Positions 7,523 through 15,089 of a stretch of DNA of 32,021 nt are shown here, piece by piece. This DNA comes from Deltaproteobacteria bacterium (GTDB lineage Bacteria; Myxococcota; Myxococcia; Myxococcales; 40CM-4-68-19), in assembly GCA_005888115.1 (NCBI GenBank), contig VBKO01000059.1, positions 1-32,021 of the forward strand, written 5' to 3'. Each line of letters begins with the position of its first letter. Position 1 is the stretch's first letter. Below the pieces are notes generated by a model. It was not told the origin of the DNA. It made no database searches and saw only the letters and a list, made by a program, of their open reading frames with translations. The position numbers were made by a program, and so were the translations under genes.

Positions 7523-8403
7523 GCGCGCGCGCCGGCCAGGATCCGGTACGGGGCCTCCGCCGGAAGGCGGCAATTGGCGAGCGGGACGAGGAAGGTGTCC
7601 ACCAGCGCGTGCTGGCCGCGGATGCACGCATGCGACACGCCGTCGGTCAGGACCATCCACGCCTGGAAGGGAGCGAACGAGATCTCCCGCAGGCCCTCCG
7701 TGCTCCGCTGGAAGGCCGGAGTGTCCTTCATCCAGTTGTGGAAGCGGCGCATCGCCCGATCGTACGGCGAGGTGTCGACGACGCGCAGCATGGGGACGGC
7801 CCTGCGGCCCGCGCGGAGGACCGCCGCCAGGGCCCGCCCGGCCACGCCGGACGCGACGTCCGCCCGGTCGACACCGGCATCGCGCGCGTGCCGGCGGTAC
7901 AGCTCGGCGAAGGTCCCCTTGGTCACCCACACCCGCTCGCGCTCCGCGTTCACGTTGATGAAGAAGCGCAGGATGCGATCGCCGTGCGTCGCGCCGTAGG
8001 CGCCGGCGTCGACGTGCACCAGCTCGTTGCTCGCATGCGCGGACAGGTTGCGCCCCTGCTCCTCGAGTGGACGAAAGCTGGAGGTGCCCGGCTGCCAGCC
8101 ACGCGTGAACCCCGGCATGGCGCGCTCGAGGAACCCGCGAACGCGCTTCGAGTGCTGCCGCAGGATCGCCTGCGCCCGTCGCCGCACCTCCGGCGCTCCG
8201 CGCAGCCCGGTCAGCCGATCGGCCTCCGGGTAGTAGCTGACGTTCTTGCGCTCGAGAAACGGCCAGAGGCCGTCGCGCAGGAACTGCAGGTCGGAAGCCG
8301 CCGGCAGCTCGATGGGAGGGCGCGAGAAGCGCACGATGCGCCCGCGCTCCAGCGCTTCCGCCCACAGCTCTCCCGAGTCGTGCTCGCCGGCCTCCACCAA
8401 CAT
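7519..8403 (-). CDS. kdoO: Kdo hydroxylase family protein (Fe(II)/2-oxoglutarate dioxygenase)
   Basis: A 294-aa protein matching my knowledge of KdoO, which hydroxylates the outer Kdo sugar of Kdo2-lipid A at C3 to give the Ko sugar, as in Burkholderia and Yersinia. The iron-binding facial triad is visible as HVDA (His130, Asp132) and VSHAC (His258). Family context words are LVHVDAGAYGATHGDRILRF and INVNAERERVW, the latter corresponding to the 'N.NP..EPRVW' stretch. No signal peptide is present, as expected for a cytoplasmic enzyme acting on nascent lipid A. It is the first gene of a three-gene operon with two core glycosyltransferases, which supports the assignment. The start is the ATG at 8403; no convincing Shine-Dalgarno site is visible. 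Confidence 0.82.
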   Translation of the reverse strand: MLVEAGEHDSGELWAEALERGRIVRFSRPPIELPAASDLQFLRDGLWPFLERKNVSYYPEADRLTGLRGAPEVRRRAQAILRQHSKRVRGFLERAMPGFTRGWQPGTSSFRPLEEQGRNLSAHASNELVHVDAGAYGATHGDRILRFFINVNAERERVWVTKGTFAELYRRHARDAGVDRADVASGVAGRALAAVLRAGRRAVPMLRVVDTSPYDRAMRRFHNWMKDTPAFQRSTEGLREISFAPFQAWMVLTDGVSHACIRGQHALVDTFLVPLANCRLPAEAPYRILAGARA

Positions 8404-8448
8404 GGGCCGCGAACCATAGCACCGGTGCAGCGACAGAGGACAAAAGGA

Positions 8449-10311
8449 TCACCGCGTCCAGGCGGATTGCCAGGCGCCGATGGATTCGGCGTACCGGAAG
8501 AAGCCGTCGTAGAAGGGATGCCGGCGGACCGTGGCGCCGTCTCCCACCACCACCAGCTTCTTGCGGGCGCGGGTCAGCGCCACGTTCATGCGGCGGATGT
8601 CCGCCAGGAACCCCAGGTCGCCCGCTTCGTTGCTGCGCGTCAGCGAGACGATCACCGCTTCCTTCTCGCGCCCCTGGAAGCCGTCCACGGTGTCCACCTC
8701 GAGGTCCTCGTATGCCGCGAGCCTGTGCCGCAAGAGCTGCACCTGCGCATCGTACGGCGCGATCACGGCCAGGTCCCGCGGCGACACGCGCGCGAGCAGG
8801 CGTTCCGCCTCGGCGGCGACCAGCTCGGCCTCTCCGGGATTCGCCTTGCTCTCCGAGCCCTCCGGCGTCGCCTCGTCGAAGCCGCGGCCCGCGGTGTCGA
8901 TCACCTCCAGCGGCGCATCGTCCAGCGAGTGCCGCGCGACCGCTGGATGCGCGCGCAGCATGCCGCCGTAGAGCGCATCGGACGGATACCGCATGATGCG
9001 CTCGTTCATCCGGTGCTGCTCGGCGAGCGTGACGATCGCGTCCGGCCGCGCCCGCGCCACGCGCTCGAACAGCGACACGGCCAGCCCGCCGCGCTGTGCG
9101 TCCTCGCTGAGCACCGTGGGCGGAAGCTGCAGGTGATCGCCGGCCAGCACCGCGCGATCGGCCTTGAGCAGGGCGAGATACGCGGCAGGCTCGACGGCCT
9201 GCGTCGCCTCGTCCACCACGGCCAGATCGAAGCTCCGCGCGCGCAGCGCGTTGGATTCGAGGCCGGTCAGGGTGGCCAGCACGACCTGCGCGCGCTCCAG
9301 CACGTCGGCCTCGGCGCGGTCCTCGCGCTCGCGCGCCTCGGCGAGCAGAGCGCGCGCCTCGCGCTCCTGCGCGCGCGACTCCGAGAACCGGCCCGGCCCG
9401 CGCCGGGAACGCTGCTTGCGCGCCGCGTGGCGGAGTTGGAGCGCGTCCTTGACCAGCCGCGCCGCCAGCTTCGCCTCGTCGTGCTCGCGCACGCGGGCCT
9501 CGAGCGTGTGCTCGAGCACGGCGGGAAGCACGCGCGCGGGATGGCCGATGCGGACCGGGTCCAGCCCTGCTGCCGCAAGCCGTTCGACCAGGTTGTCGAC
9601 GGCGAGGTTCGAGGGCGCGCTCGCCAGGACCGATTCGCCCCGCGCCGCCGCTCGCCGGATGACCTCTACCAGCACCGTCGTCTTGCCGGTGCCGGGCGGC
9701 CCGTGCACCAGCGCGAGGTCCTGCGCACGGTCGGCCAGATCCAGCGCCTGCGCCTGTTCCGGATTGAGTCCGGTCGCCAGCGCCGGGCCTCGCGCGGCGG
9801 GAAGGAAGCGGAGCGGCTCGCCTCGCAGGGTTCCGTGCCACCGCGACGCCTCGGACATCCGCCGCAGCGCGGCCGCGAGCCGCTCGTACGTGACCGGGCT
9901 GGGCAGCAGCTCCAGCGCGACGCGGCCCTCGGTCACCCAGTCGGGTGGAGGTTCGTCGAAGGCGACCGCGATGCGGCCGCGCGTGCGGCGCGCCACGATT
10001 CCGGAGGGGGCGTCCTCCGGGACTTCGCGCCGCTGGACGACGCGCACCGGCGAGCCGACGCCGATCTGGGCACCCCCCGGGTCACGCCCGACCGCCGCCG
10101 CGAAGGTGACGAGTGCGCGGCCGGCGAGCCCCTCCTCGTCGGCCGCTTGCAGATCCACCGCGGCCATTCCCCGCGTGGCGCGCTCGGCGAGCGACAGCTT
10201 CGCGGTTGCCTCCGCGAACCGGTCCCGCTCGGCTTCGCGCTCGGCGTCGAGGAGCGAACGCAGGCGGTCCAGGTGCGCCGGAAGATCCACGGGGCCGGTT
10301 CTACAGCGCAT
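8449..10311 (-). CDS. Superfamily 1 DNA/RNA helicase, Upf1/IGHMBP2-like
   Basis: A roughly 620-aa helicase of the DNA2/NAM7/IGHMBP2 type (SF1B, usually 5'-to-3'). The N-terminal 190 residues hold a helical stretch and a beta-rich region. Then come Walker A GPPGTGKTT (about 204-212), motif II VVDEATQ, motif III GDHLQLPPTV, QHRMNERIM, and the late motifs VDGFQGREKEAV and RRMNVALTRARKKL. An Arg/Glu-rich coiled insertion lies between motifs Ia and II. The start is uncertain: ATG 10311 has AAGGA too close to it, and GTG 10290 would begin VDLPAHLDRLRS. The repeat element at 10322-10367 sits just upstream on the same strand. The substrate and process are unknown. Confidence 0.88.
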   Translation of the reverse strand: MRCRTGPVDLPAHLDRLRSLLDAEREAERDRFAEATAKLSLAERATRGMAAVDLQAADEEGLAGRALVTFAAAVGRDPGGAQIGVGSPVRVVQRREVPEDAPSGIVARRTRGRIAVAFDEPPPDWVTEGRVALELLPSPVTYERLAAALRRMSEASRWHGTLRGEPLRFLPAARGPALATGLNPEQAQALDLADRAQDLALVHGPPGTGKTTVLVEVIRRAAARGESVLASAPSNLAVDNLVERLAAAGLDPVRIGHPARVLPAVLEHTLEARVREHDEAKLAARLVKDALQLRHAARKQRSRRGPGRFSESRAQEREARALLAEAREREDRAEADVLERAQVVLATLTGLESNALRARSFDLAVVDEATQAVEPAAYLALLKADRAVLAGDHLQLPPTVLSEDAQRGGLAVSLFERVARARPDAIVTLAEQHRMNERIMRYPSDALYGGMLRAHPAVARHSLDDAPLEVIDTAGRGFDEATPEGSESKANPGEAELVAAEAERLLARVSPRDLAVIAPYDAQVQLLRHRLAAYEDLEVDTVDGFQGREKEAVIVSLTRSNEAGDLGFLADIRRMNVALTRARKKLVVVGDGATVRRHPFYDGFFRYAESIGAWQSAWTR

Positions 10312-10321
10312 TCCTTGGCAG

Positions 10322-10367
10322 CCGTGCTGTGAAAAGCCCGGCGCCGCCGGATAGGGTCGGCGACTGC
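10322..10367 (-). repeat. Copy 1 of a repeated intergenic hairpin-plus-motif element
   Basis: Read on the minus strand it contains AGTCGCCG, a short spacer, GGCGGCGC, three bases, GCTTTTCACAGC, one base and CGG. The last 27 bases match a second copy at 18993-19019 in 23 of 27 positions without gaps. CGCCG and CGGCG can pair as a small hairpin ahead of the CTTTTC. The element lies just upstream of the helicase start. Confidence 0.55.
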
Positions 10368-10402
10368 AAGCTGTCCACGAGCGCACGCACGCCCGGCCGG
10401 TC

Positions 10403-10433
10403 TTGACTCCGCGGCTCGCGCCGTCCCTACACT
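10403..10433 (+). promoter_or_regulatory. Possible sigma-70-type promoter of the CBS gene
   Basis: TTGACT (10403-10408) and TACACT (10428-10433) are separated by 19 bp, which is longer than ideal. The predicted start would fall close to 10440, almost touching the GGAGG ribosome site at 10442-10446, so the transcript would have a very short leader. Weak evidence. Confidence 0.3.
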
Positions 10434-10451
10434 CGTGGGACGGAGGCAGCC

Positions 10452-10871
10452 ATGGCCAGCATCGACAGGCACGTCACGCGCGACGTGATCGCGCTCGATT
10501 CCATGACGCCCTGCCGCGAGGCGGCGCGCCTGATGGCTGACCGCAAGGTCGGTTCCGTCGCGGTGCGCGAGGGCGGCCGCATCATCGGGCTGGTCACCGA
10601 GCGCGACCTGGTCGGGCGCGTGCTCGCCCGCGGCGACTCGGGCTCCATGCCCATCGGCGAGGCGATGCGGACCGACCTGCCCAGCATCTCCGCCAAGGCC
10701 AGCGAGGGCGAGTGCGCGAATTGCATGCGCGACCACTTCACGCGGCACCTCCTGGTCGAGGACGGCGGCAAGGTGGTCGGCATCGTCTCCATGCGCGACG
10801 TCATCCAGCTGATGCTCGACGAGAAGCAGTTCCTCATCGAGCAGCTGCAGGTGTACATCGACGGTCGCTGA
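10452..10871 (+). CDS. CBS-domain pair protein
   Basis: A 139-aa protein made of two CBS domains (about 5-65 and 72-135). This module usually senses adenosine ligands such as AMP or ATP. Typical strings are DSMTPCREAARLMADRKVGSVAVR, GLVTERDLVGRVL and GKVVGIVSMRDVIQLML. It has no attached catalytic or transport domain, so it may act as a stand-alone sensor that binds a partner. ATG 10452 is preceded by GGAGG. It may share a transcript with the small membrane protein that follows, although an inverted repeat lies between them. Confidence 0.9.
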   Translation: MASIDRHVTRDVIALDSMTPCREAARLMADRKVGSVAVREGGRIIGLVTERDLVGRVLARGDSGSMPIGEAMRTDLPSISAKASEGECANCMRDHFTRHLLVEDGGKVVGIVSMRDVIQLMLDEKQFLIEQLQVYIDGR

Positions 10872-10882
10872 GCGCCTCGTGC

Positions 10883-10900
10883 GGCGGTTCCGGAGCCGCC
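10883..10900 (+). terminator. Small hairpin after the CBS gene
   Basis: GGCGGTT and AGCCGCC pair around a CCGG loop (7 bp including one G-T pair), 12 bases past the stop. No T-run follows, so this may be a pause or RNA-stability element rather than a true terminator. Confidence 0.3.
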
Positions 10901-10958
10901 AGGCGGGCAGGCACAGCGGGAGAGCGCGACGCATCTTGAACGCCGAGGAGGTGCGCGC

Positions 10959-11114
10959 ATGCTCGCCATCATCGGCGTCATCTTGATCGTGCTGTGGCTC
11001 ATCGGTCTCGCGTTCAAGGTGACCTTCTGGGCGATCCACCTGGCGCTCATCGTCGGCCTGGTGATGATCGTCCTGAACTTCCTGACCGGCCGCCGCCCGA
11101 CCGCGGTGCCCTAG
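10959..11114 (+). CDS. 51-aa membrane protein, lmo0937 family-like
   Basis: This ORF is too short for the supplied track. It reads MLAIIGVILIVLWLIGLAFK, a short polar break, then FWAIHLALIVGLVMIVLNFL and a basic tail TGRRPTAVP: two membrane helices with a positively charged end. The layout matches the tiny 'lmo0937 family' membrane proteins found in many bacteria, whose role is unknown. The ribosome site AGGAGGT lies six bases before the ATG, which strongly supports translation. Its TAG stop shares the palindrome CTAG with the stop codon of the convergent deacetylase gene. Confidence 0.8.
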   Translation: MLAIIGVILIVLWLIGLAFKVTFWAIHLALIVGLVMIVLNFLTGRRPTAVP

Positions 11115-12868
11115 CCGCCGCCCCGCAGCTCGAACCGGGCGGCCTCGCGCGCGGCAGCGACCGCGCCGGCGTCCTGCGCGTGCGGCGTCCGCCAGAGCAC
11201 CATCTCGTCCGGTTCCCACCGGTAGGGCTCGCCGCCGAGCAGCACCTGGCCCGAGGCGACCGCTGCTGTCGCCGCCGCCAGCGGGATGCCCGCGAGATCG
11301 CGCACCAGCGCCTCGAAGCGTCCCTGTCTCGCAGGATCGACGAAACGGAGCTGCCCCCGACCGGCATACGCCGTGTGGAACCCGGCGGGCCGGAAGGCGA
11401 CGCCCGAAAGCTCCAGCCGCTCGGCCATGCGCGTGAACAGCGCCGCCATCTCGCGCGCCAGGCCCAGACCCGGCACCTCCTGATCCGGCAGCCGCGGCCG
11501 GAGCGCCGAGAACTGCGCCAGCGGATGGCGCAGCGTGAGCCAGTGCACGTACAGGATCGGTTCGCCGGCCACCTCGCGCTTCTCCAGCACGCACTCGATG
11601 AGCAGGTGCTCGCCGCCGTCCTCGCCGCGGCCGAACAGCTGCGCGCGATCTCCGATGGCGGCGTTCGCCACCGACACCCGGAACGGCCCGTACCCCAGCC
11701 GGCGCAGCTCGCCGAGCAGACCGTAGCGCGCCAGCGCCAGCTCGAGCCCTTCCGCGCTGTAGAAGCCGAGCAAGAGCGGCCGCGCGCCGCGCTGCCCCAG
11801 CTCGGCGAGCAGCATCTCGTCCTCTCCGGCGGGCGGTCCCAGCTCGGCCGGGGTGAGCAGCGCGGCGATGCGCGAGTACCGCTGCGCGAGCGGATCGTAC
11901 CCATCCGGCACCTTCGCTCGCGAACGGGTCGCGAGCGCCAGCCCGGTCCCCGCCAACGCGCGCCACGCATCGGGAGTGTAGCCGCCCGCGGAGAGCCAGA
12001 CGCTCGGCACGCGCACGAGGGCATCCGCCACGCGGAGATCCCGTTCGCGCGCGCCCTCCAGCGACAGCGCCAGCTTGCCGAGCGGATCGCCCGCGAGCAC
12101 GTCGCCGCCCGCGAGCACGAAGGCGAGCCGCGCCTCGGGCATGCGCAAGAGCAGCGCCTCCAGCGCCGCGAGGTACTCGGCGTCGCCCGCGCGCTCCGGC
12201 AGCACCGTCTCGTCCACTCCCGGGAGCGATCCCCAGTCGGAACCCGAGATGGATCCGATCCACACCGCGCCGTCGCCGGCCAGGCAGTCCGCGATCCCGT
12301 CCGGCGGATGCGCGTCGAGGTCCAGCACCACCACGCGCCCGCCGAACCCGTCGTGCCGCAGCGCCGCGACCGCGACGGCGACGTCATTCACGGCGCAGAA
12401 GCCACCGTTGCGTGCGCGCCCCGCATGATGGAACCCGCCGAGGAGGTTCAGCTGGCGGCTCGCGATGCTTCGCGGCCGCGGCCGGAGGGCGGACCGCGCC
12501 GCCTGCAACGTCGCGCCGCAGGCGAGGCGGACGGTGGTCATCAGCTCCTCGGGCCGCACGTCACCCGGGTCGACGGAGTAGATGCGGGCGAGCGACTCGG
12601 GGCGCTCCAGCGACTCGAGCAGCTCGGGCGCGTGCACCCGCGCCAGGTCCTCGTAGCCGATGCGCACGGGCCTGCGAACGCGCGACTGGGGCACCGCCCG
12701 GCGGTCCAGCAGGAACCAGGCGACGAAGTCGGCCCGGCGGGCGTCGAATCCGGTGCGCGCCTCCAGGTTGGGCATGGGCAGCCGGTAACGCGGGTCGTAC
12801 CAGAGGGCGAAGTCGCGGCCGAACAGCCACCGCCGTACCTGGTTCTCGATCGTCTCGATGCGCTGCAT
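11111..12868 (-). CDS. Histone deacetylase-family enzyme with a C-terminal extension
   Basis: A 585-aa protein. Residues about 20-320 form an arginase/deacetylase fold of the bacterial HDAC/acetoin-utilisation/acetylpolyamine amidohydrolase family. Expected residues are present: GGFHHAGRARNGGFCAVND (tandem His147-148), LDLDAH (zinc ligands Asp185, His187), AGGDVLAGDPLG (zinc ligand Asp256) and the catalytic Tyr in SAGGY (297). The enzyme should therefore be active on an acetyl-lysine or acetyl-polyamine. Residues about 320-585 form an extension I do not recognise, containing FYSAEGLELALARYGLLGEL and EPILYVHWLTLRHPLAQF. The ATG at 12868 begins MQRIETIENQ; the longer track ORF upstream is a shadow of dinB. 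The substrate is unknown. Confidence 0.85.
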   Translation of the reverse strand: MQRIETIENQVRRWLFGRDFALWYDPRYRLPMPNLEARTGFDARRADFVAWFLLDRRAVPQSRVRRPVRIGYEDLARVHAPELLESLERPESLARIYSVDPGDVRPEELMTTVRLACGATLQAARSALRPRPRSIASRQLNLLGGFHHAGRARNGGFCAVNDVAVAVAALRHDGFGGRVVVLDLDAHPPDGIADCLAGDGAVWIGSISGSDWGSLPGVDETVLPERAGDAEYLAALEALLLRMPEARLAFVLAGGDVLAGDPLGKLALSLEGARERDLRVADALVRVPSVWLSAGGYTPDAWRALAGTGLALATRSRAKVPDGYDPLAQRYSRIAALLTPAELGPPAGEDEMLLAELGQRGARPLLLGFYSAEGLELALARYGLLGELRRLGYGPFRVSVANAAIGDRAQLFGRGEDGGEHLLIECVLEKREVAGEPILYVHWLTLRHPLAQFSALRPRLPDQEVPGLGLAREMAALFTRMAERLELSGVAFRPAGFHTAYAGRGQLRFVDPARQGRFEALVRDLAGIPLAAATAAVASGQVLLGGEPYRWEPDEMVLWRTPHAQDAGAVAAAREAARFELRGGG

Positions 12869-12928
12869 CCGGGTCCGGGAAGCTAGCGCGGATCGTCCGG
12901 CGGGTGGCGCTCGCTCGGCGCTTTCGCG

Positions 12929-14098
12929 ATGATGCACGCCGTGCGGCGGGCCATCCTCCACGTCGACATGGACGCGTTCTACGCGTCCGTGGAGCAGCGC
13001 GACGACCCCGTCCTGCGCGGCAAGCCGCTGGTGGTGGGCGGCAGCGCGCGGCGGGGCGTGGTGCTCGCGGCGAGCTACGCGGTCCGTCCGTTCGGGATCC
13101 GCAGCGCCATGCCGATGGCGCGCGCGCTGCGCCTGTGCCCCGACCTGCTGGTGGTCCCGCCGCGGTTCGACCGCTACTCGGAGGTGAGCGAGGAGGTCTT
13201 CCGCATCTTCCACGCCTTCACGCCCGAGGTGGAGGGCCTCTCCCTCGACGAGGCGTTCCTCGACGTGACGCGCTCCATCGCGCTGCACGGCGAGCCCGTG
13301 GAGCAGGCGCGGCGGATCAAGGTCCGCATCCGCGACGAGCTGGGCCTCACCGCGTCGGTGGGAGTCGCGGAAGTGAAGTTCGCCGCGAAGATCGCTTCGG
13401 ACCTGCGCAAGCCCGACGGACTGGTCGTGGTGCCCGCGGGTGGCGTGCGCGAGTTCCTCGCCCCGCTGCCGGTCGCGCGGCTGTGGGGCGTGGGACCCAA
13501 GACCGAGGAGGTGCTGCTGCGGCGGGGGCTGAAGCGCATCGGCGACGTCGCGGCGGCCGACCGGGAGGACCTCGAACGCGAGCTAGGGAGCATCGGTCCC
13601 TGGTTGCACGACCTGGCCAACGGCGTCGACGACCGCGCGGTCGAGCCGGACCGCGAGGCGAAGAGCGTCGGCGCGGAAGAGACCTTCGAGGAGGACCTCG
13701 CCGGCGACGACCTCCTCCCCTTCATCCACGGGCAGGCGCTGCGGGTGGCCTCGCGGCTGCGTCGCGCCGGCCTGCGCGCCCGCTCGGTGCATCTCAAAAT
13801 AAAGTTCGCCGACTTCCGCATCGCCACCCGGCAGCAGACCCTGGCCGAGCCGACCGACGATGGCGGCGAGATCTATGCCGTCGCGCGGCGCCTCCTCGCC
13901 AAGGTGGACGGCCGCCCGGTCCGGCTCACGGGCGTGCACGCCGGCGACCTCGGCGCGCGCCCGCAGCTCGGGCTGTTCGACGAGTCGCAGCCCGCCGCGC
14001 GCAAGCGTGCGCGTCTCAACGCCTCGCTCGACCGCATCGCCGATCGCTTCGGTCCGGGCGCCGTGGTGCCGGCCGACCTACTCGCCCGCAAGAAGTAG
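12929..14098 (+). CDS. dinB: DNA polymerase IV (Y-family translesion polymerase)
   Basis: A 389-aa Y-family polymerase that copies damaged DNA at low fidelity. The catalytic core shows LHVDMDAFYASVEQ (first metal aspartate), SYAVRPFGIRSAMPM and SLDEAFLDVT (second acidic pair). A helix-hairpin-helix thumb LWGVGPKTEEVLLRRGL and a little-finger domain follow. Near the C-terminus, QLGLF is a typical beta-clamp binding motif. Two consecutive ATGs (12929 and 12932) are possible starts. It is divergent from the deacetylase gene with only 60 bp between, and I see no recognisable LexA box there. It stands alone rather than in an imuA-imuB-dnaE2 cassette. Confidence 0.95.
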   Translation: MMHAVRRAILHVDMDAFYASVEQRDDPVLRGKPLVVGGSARRGVVLAASYAVRPFGIRSAMPMARALRLCPDLLVVPPRFDRYSEVSEEVFRIFHAFTPEVEGLSLDEAFLDVTRSIALHGEPVEQARRIKVRIRDELGLTASVGVAEVKFAAKIASDLRKPDGLVVVPAGGVREFLAPLPVARLWGVGPKTEEVLLRRGLKRIGDVAAADREDLERELGSIGPWLHDLANGVDDRAVEPDREAKSVGAEETFEEDLAGDDLLPFIHGQALRVASRLRRAGLRARSVHLKIKFADFRIATRQQTLAEPTDDGGEIYAVARRLLAKVDGRPVRLTGVHAGDLGARPQLGLFDESQPAARKRARLNASLDRIADRFGPGAVVPADLLARKK

Positions 14099-14157
14099 CA
14101 CCCGCACGCACGTCCGCGGACTTGCGGCCCGCGATCCGGGCAACGACAATCGTGCAC

Positions 14158-14658
14158 ATGGAACGGAAAACGGTCCGGCGCAGCGCGAGCCGCGGGTTCA
14201 CCATCATCGAGCTGATGATCGTCGTGTCGATCATCGGCGTGCTGGCCACGCTTGCCATCCCGTACTACCAGAAGTTCACCGCCCGGGCGCGCCGGTCCGA
14301 GATGAACCTGACGATCAGCAAGCTCCGCATGCAGTTCATCGCCACGTATAACGCAACCAGCACGTTCCCGCCCCCTACCAGTGGCACTGACAGCACCTGG
14401 AACCCTGCCGACCCGGTGACCGGAACTCCTCCTCTCGGCACCGCCGCGGTGTGGAACGCGACCGCTCCGGACTGGGTCAACCTCCCTTCCATGGATGGCG
14501 CTGTCCGCATGCGCTACCAGTACAGCGTCACCAACTCGAACAAGACGGTGACCCTCACCGCGCAGGGCAACTTCAGCGGCGTCGGGCTGTACACGTACTC
14601 CGAGTCGTGGAGCGGCTCCGATCCGGCCGGCCTCCCGACCGAGTTCCCCGCGTTCTAG
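14158..14658 (+). CDS. Type IV pilin-like prepilin
   Basis: A 166-aa prepilin. The leader MERKTVRRSASRG is followed by the prepilin peptidase site G13/F14, and the mature protein starts FTIIELMIVVSIIGVLATLA with the conserved glutamate at +5 and the usual hydrophobic N-terminal helix. The globular part is rich in Thr, Ser and Asn and lacks the C-terminal cysteine pair of many pilins. Codons are somewhat less GC-rich than in neighbours, as is common for pilins. No other pilus gene lies in the window, so it cannot be decided whether this is a major pilin, a minor pilin or a type II pseudopilin. A strongly structured region follows directly downstream. Confidence 0.88.
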   Translation: MERKTVRRSASRGFTIIELMIVVSIIGVLATLAIPYYQKFTARARRSEMNLTISKLRMQFIATYNATSTFPPPTSGTDSTWNPADPVTGTPPLGTAAVWNATAPDWVNLPSMDGAVRMRYQYSVTNSNKTVTLTAQGNFSGVGLYTYSESWSGSDPAGLPTEFPAF

Positions 14659-14795
14659 CATCGCTGGCCCGAAGGGTTCGGAGCGCATTCCGTGCCCGCG
14701 GAGAAACCACGCCGGGTCTCCGTGCTTTTCAGGTGGGACGTGGACTCGCGCTCCCGATCCGTGACGTGCATCGCCGCATCCGGCTCGAGCTACGA

Positions 14796-14858
14796 GCGCG
14801 CTGACGCGTTGCGTCCCGTCCCGGGATTCCCGGAGCGGGACGCATGCGTCAGAAGCGC
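14796..14858. repeat. Long nested hairpin between convergent genes
   Basis: The core 14811-14843 pairs GCGTCCCG with CGGGACGC and then CCGGG with CCCGG around an ATT loop, with one mismatch and one wobble. Outside it CTGACGC (14801-14807) pairs with GCGTCAG (14846-14852), and GCGC pairs with GCGC beyond a small internal loop. This is the most stable-looking structure in the window, able to form on either strand. Confidence 0.7.
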
Positions 14859-14912
14859 GGCTTCTCGGTGCAGACGCTCAGACCGCCGGTTCGGACCCGC
14901 GCGCTGTACAGC

Positions 14913-14932
14913 CAGTTCAGCCGGCTGAACTG
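14913..14932. repeat. Perfect 20-bp palindrome
   Basis: CAGTTCAGCCGGCTGAACTG is identical to its reverse complement. In RNA it would form an 8-bp stem with a CCGG loop; in DNA it could be a site for a dimeric regulator. It lies inside the structured island. Confidence 0.75.
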
Positions 14933-15089
14933 AATGTCCCCTTGTCGACGAATGCGCTGGGTGCGAGTCGAGATCCTCGTTGCGCTCGACATTCCCCCTG
15001 AAAAGCAAGGGAGACTCAGCGTGACGTGACCTCGGACGCGGAATGCACGCTCTGGGGCTCCGCGAACTCGGCTGACGCGCTCGATTCGG

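Larger units (their letters stand above)
14716..15015. repeat. Structured 300-bp intergenic island bounded by inverted repeats
   Basis: The gene-free stretch 14659-15089 holds no credible ORF. Its ends carry an imperfect inverted repeat: arm 14716-14738 pairs with arm 14993-15015 in 21 of 24 alignment columns, including a perfect GCTTTTCAGG/CCTGAAAAGC core. Inside are a long nested hairpin (14796-14858), a perfect 20-bp palindrome (14913-14932), the small GAAGC/GCTTC hairpin (14852-14864, an alternative to part of the long one) and an imperfect third stem (about 14944-14990). GTGACGTG also occurs twice (14761 and 15021). This could be a MITE-like element, a structured ncRNA or a bidirectional termination region between the convergent pilin and beta-propeller genes. 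Confidence 0.6.

Noticed and set aside
7609-10332. 907-aa plus-strand ORF opposite the helicase and Kdo hydroxylase
   Set aside because: It covers several motif-bearing minus-strand genes and has the composition of an antisense shadow frame.
14692-15008. Short ORFs of 78 aa (plus) and 72 aa (minus) inside the structured island
   Set aside because: Arg/Ser-rich products without a ribosome site or protein-like pattern; both run across the hairpins.
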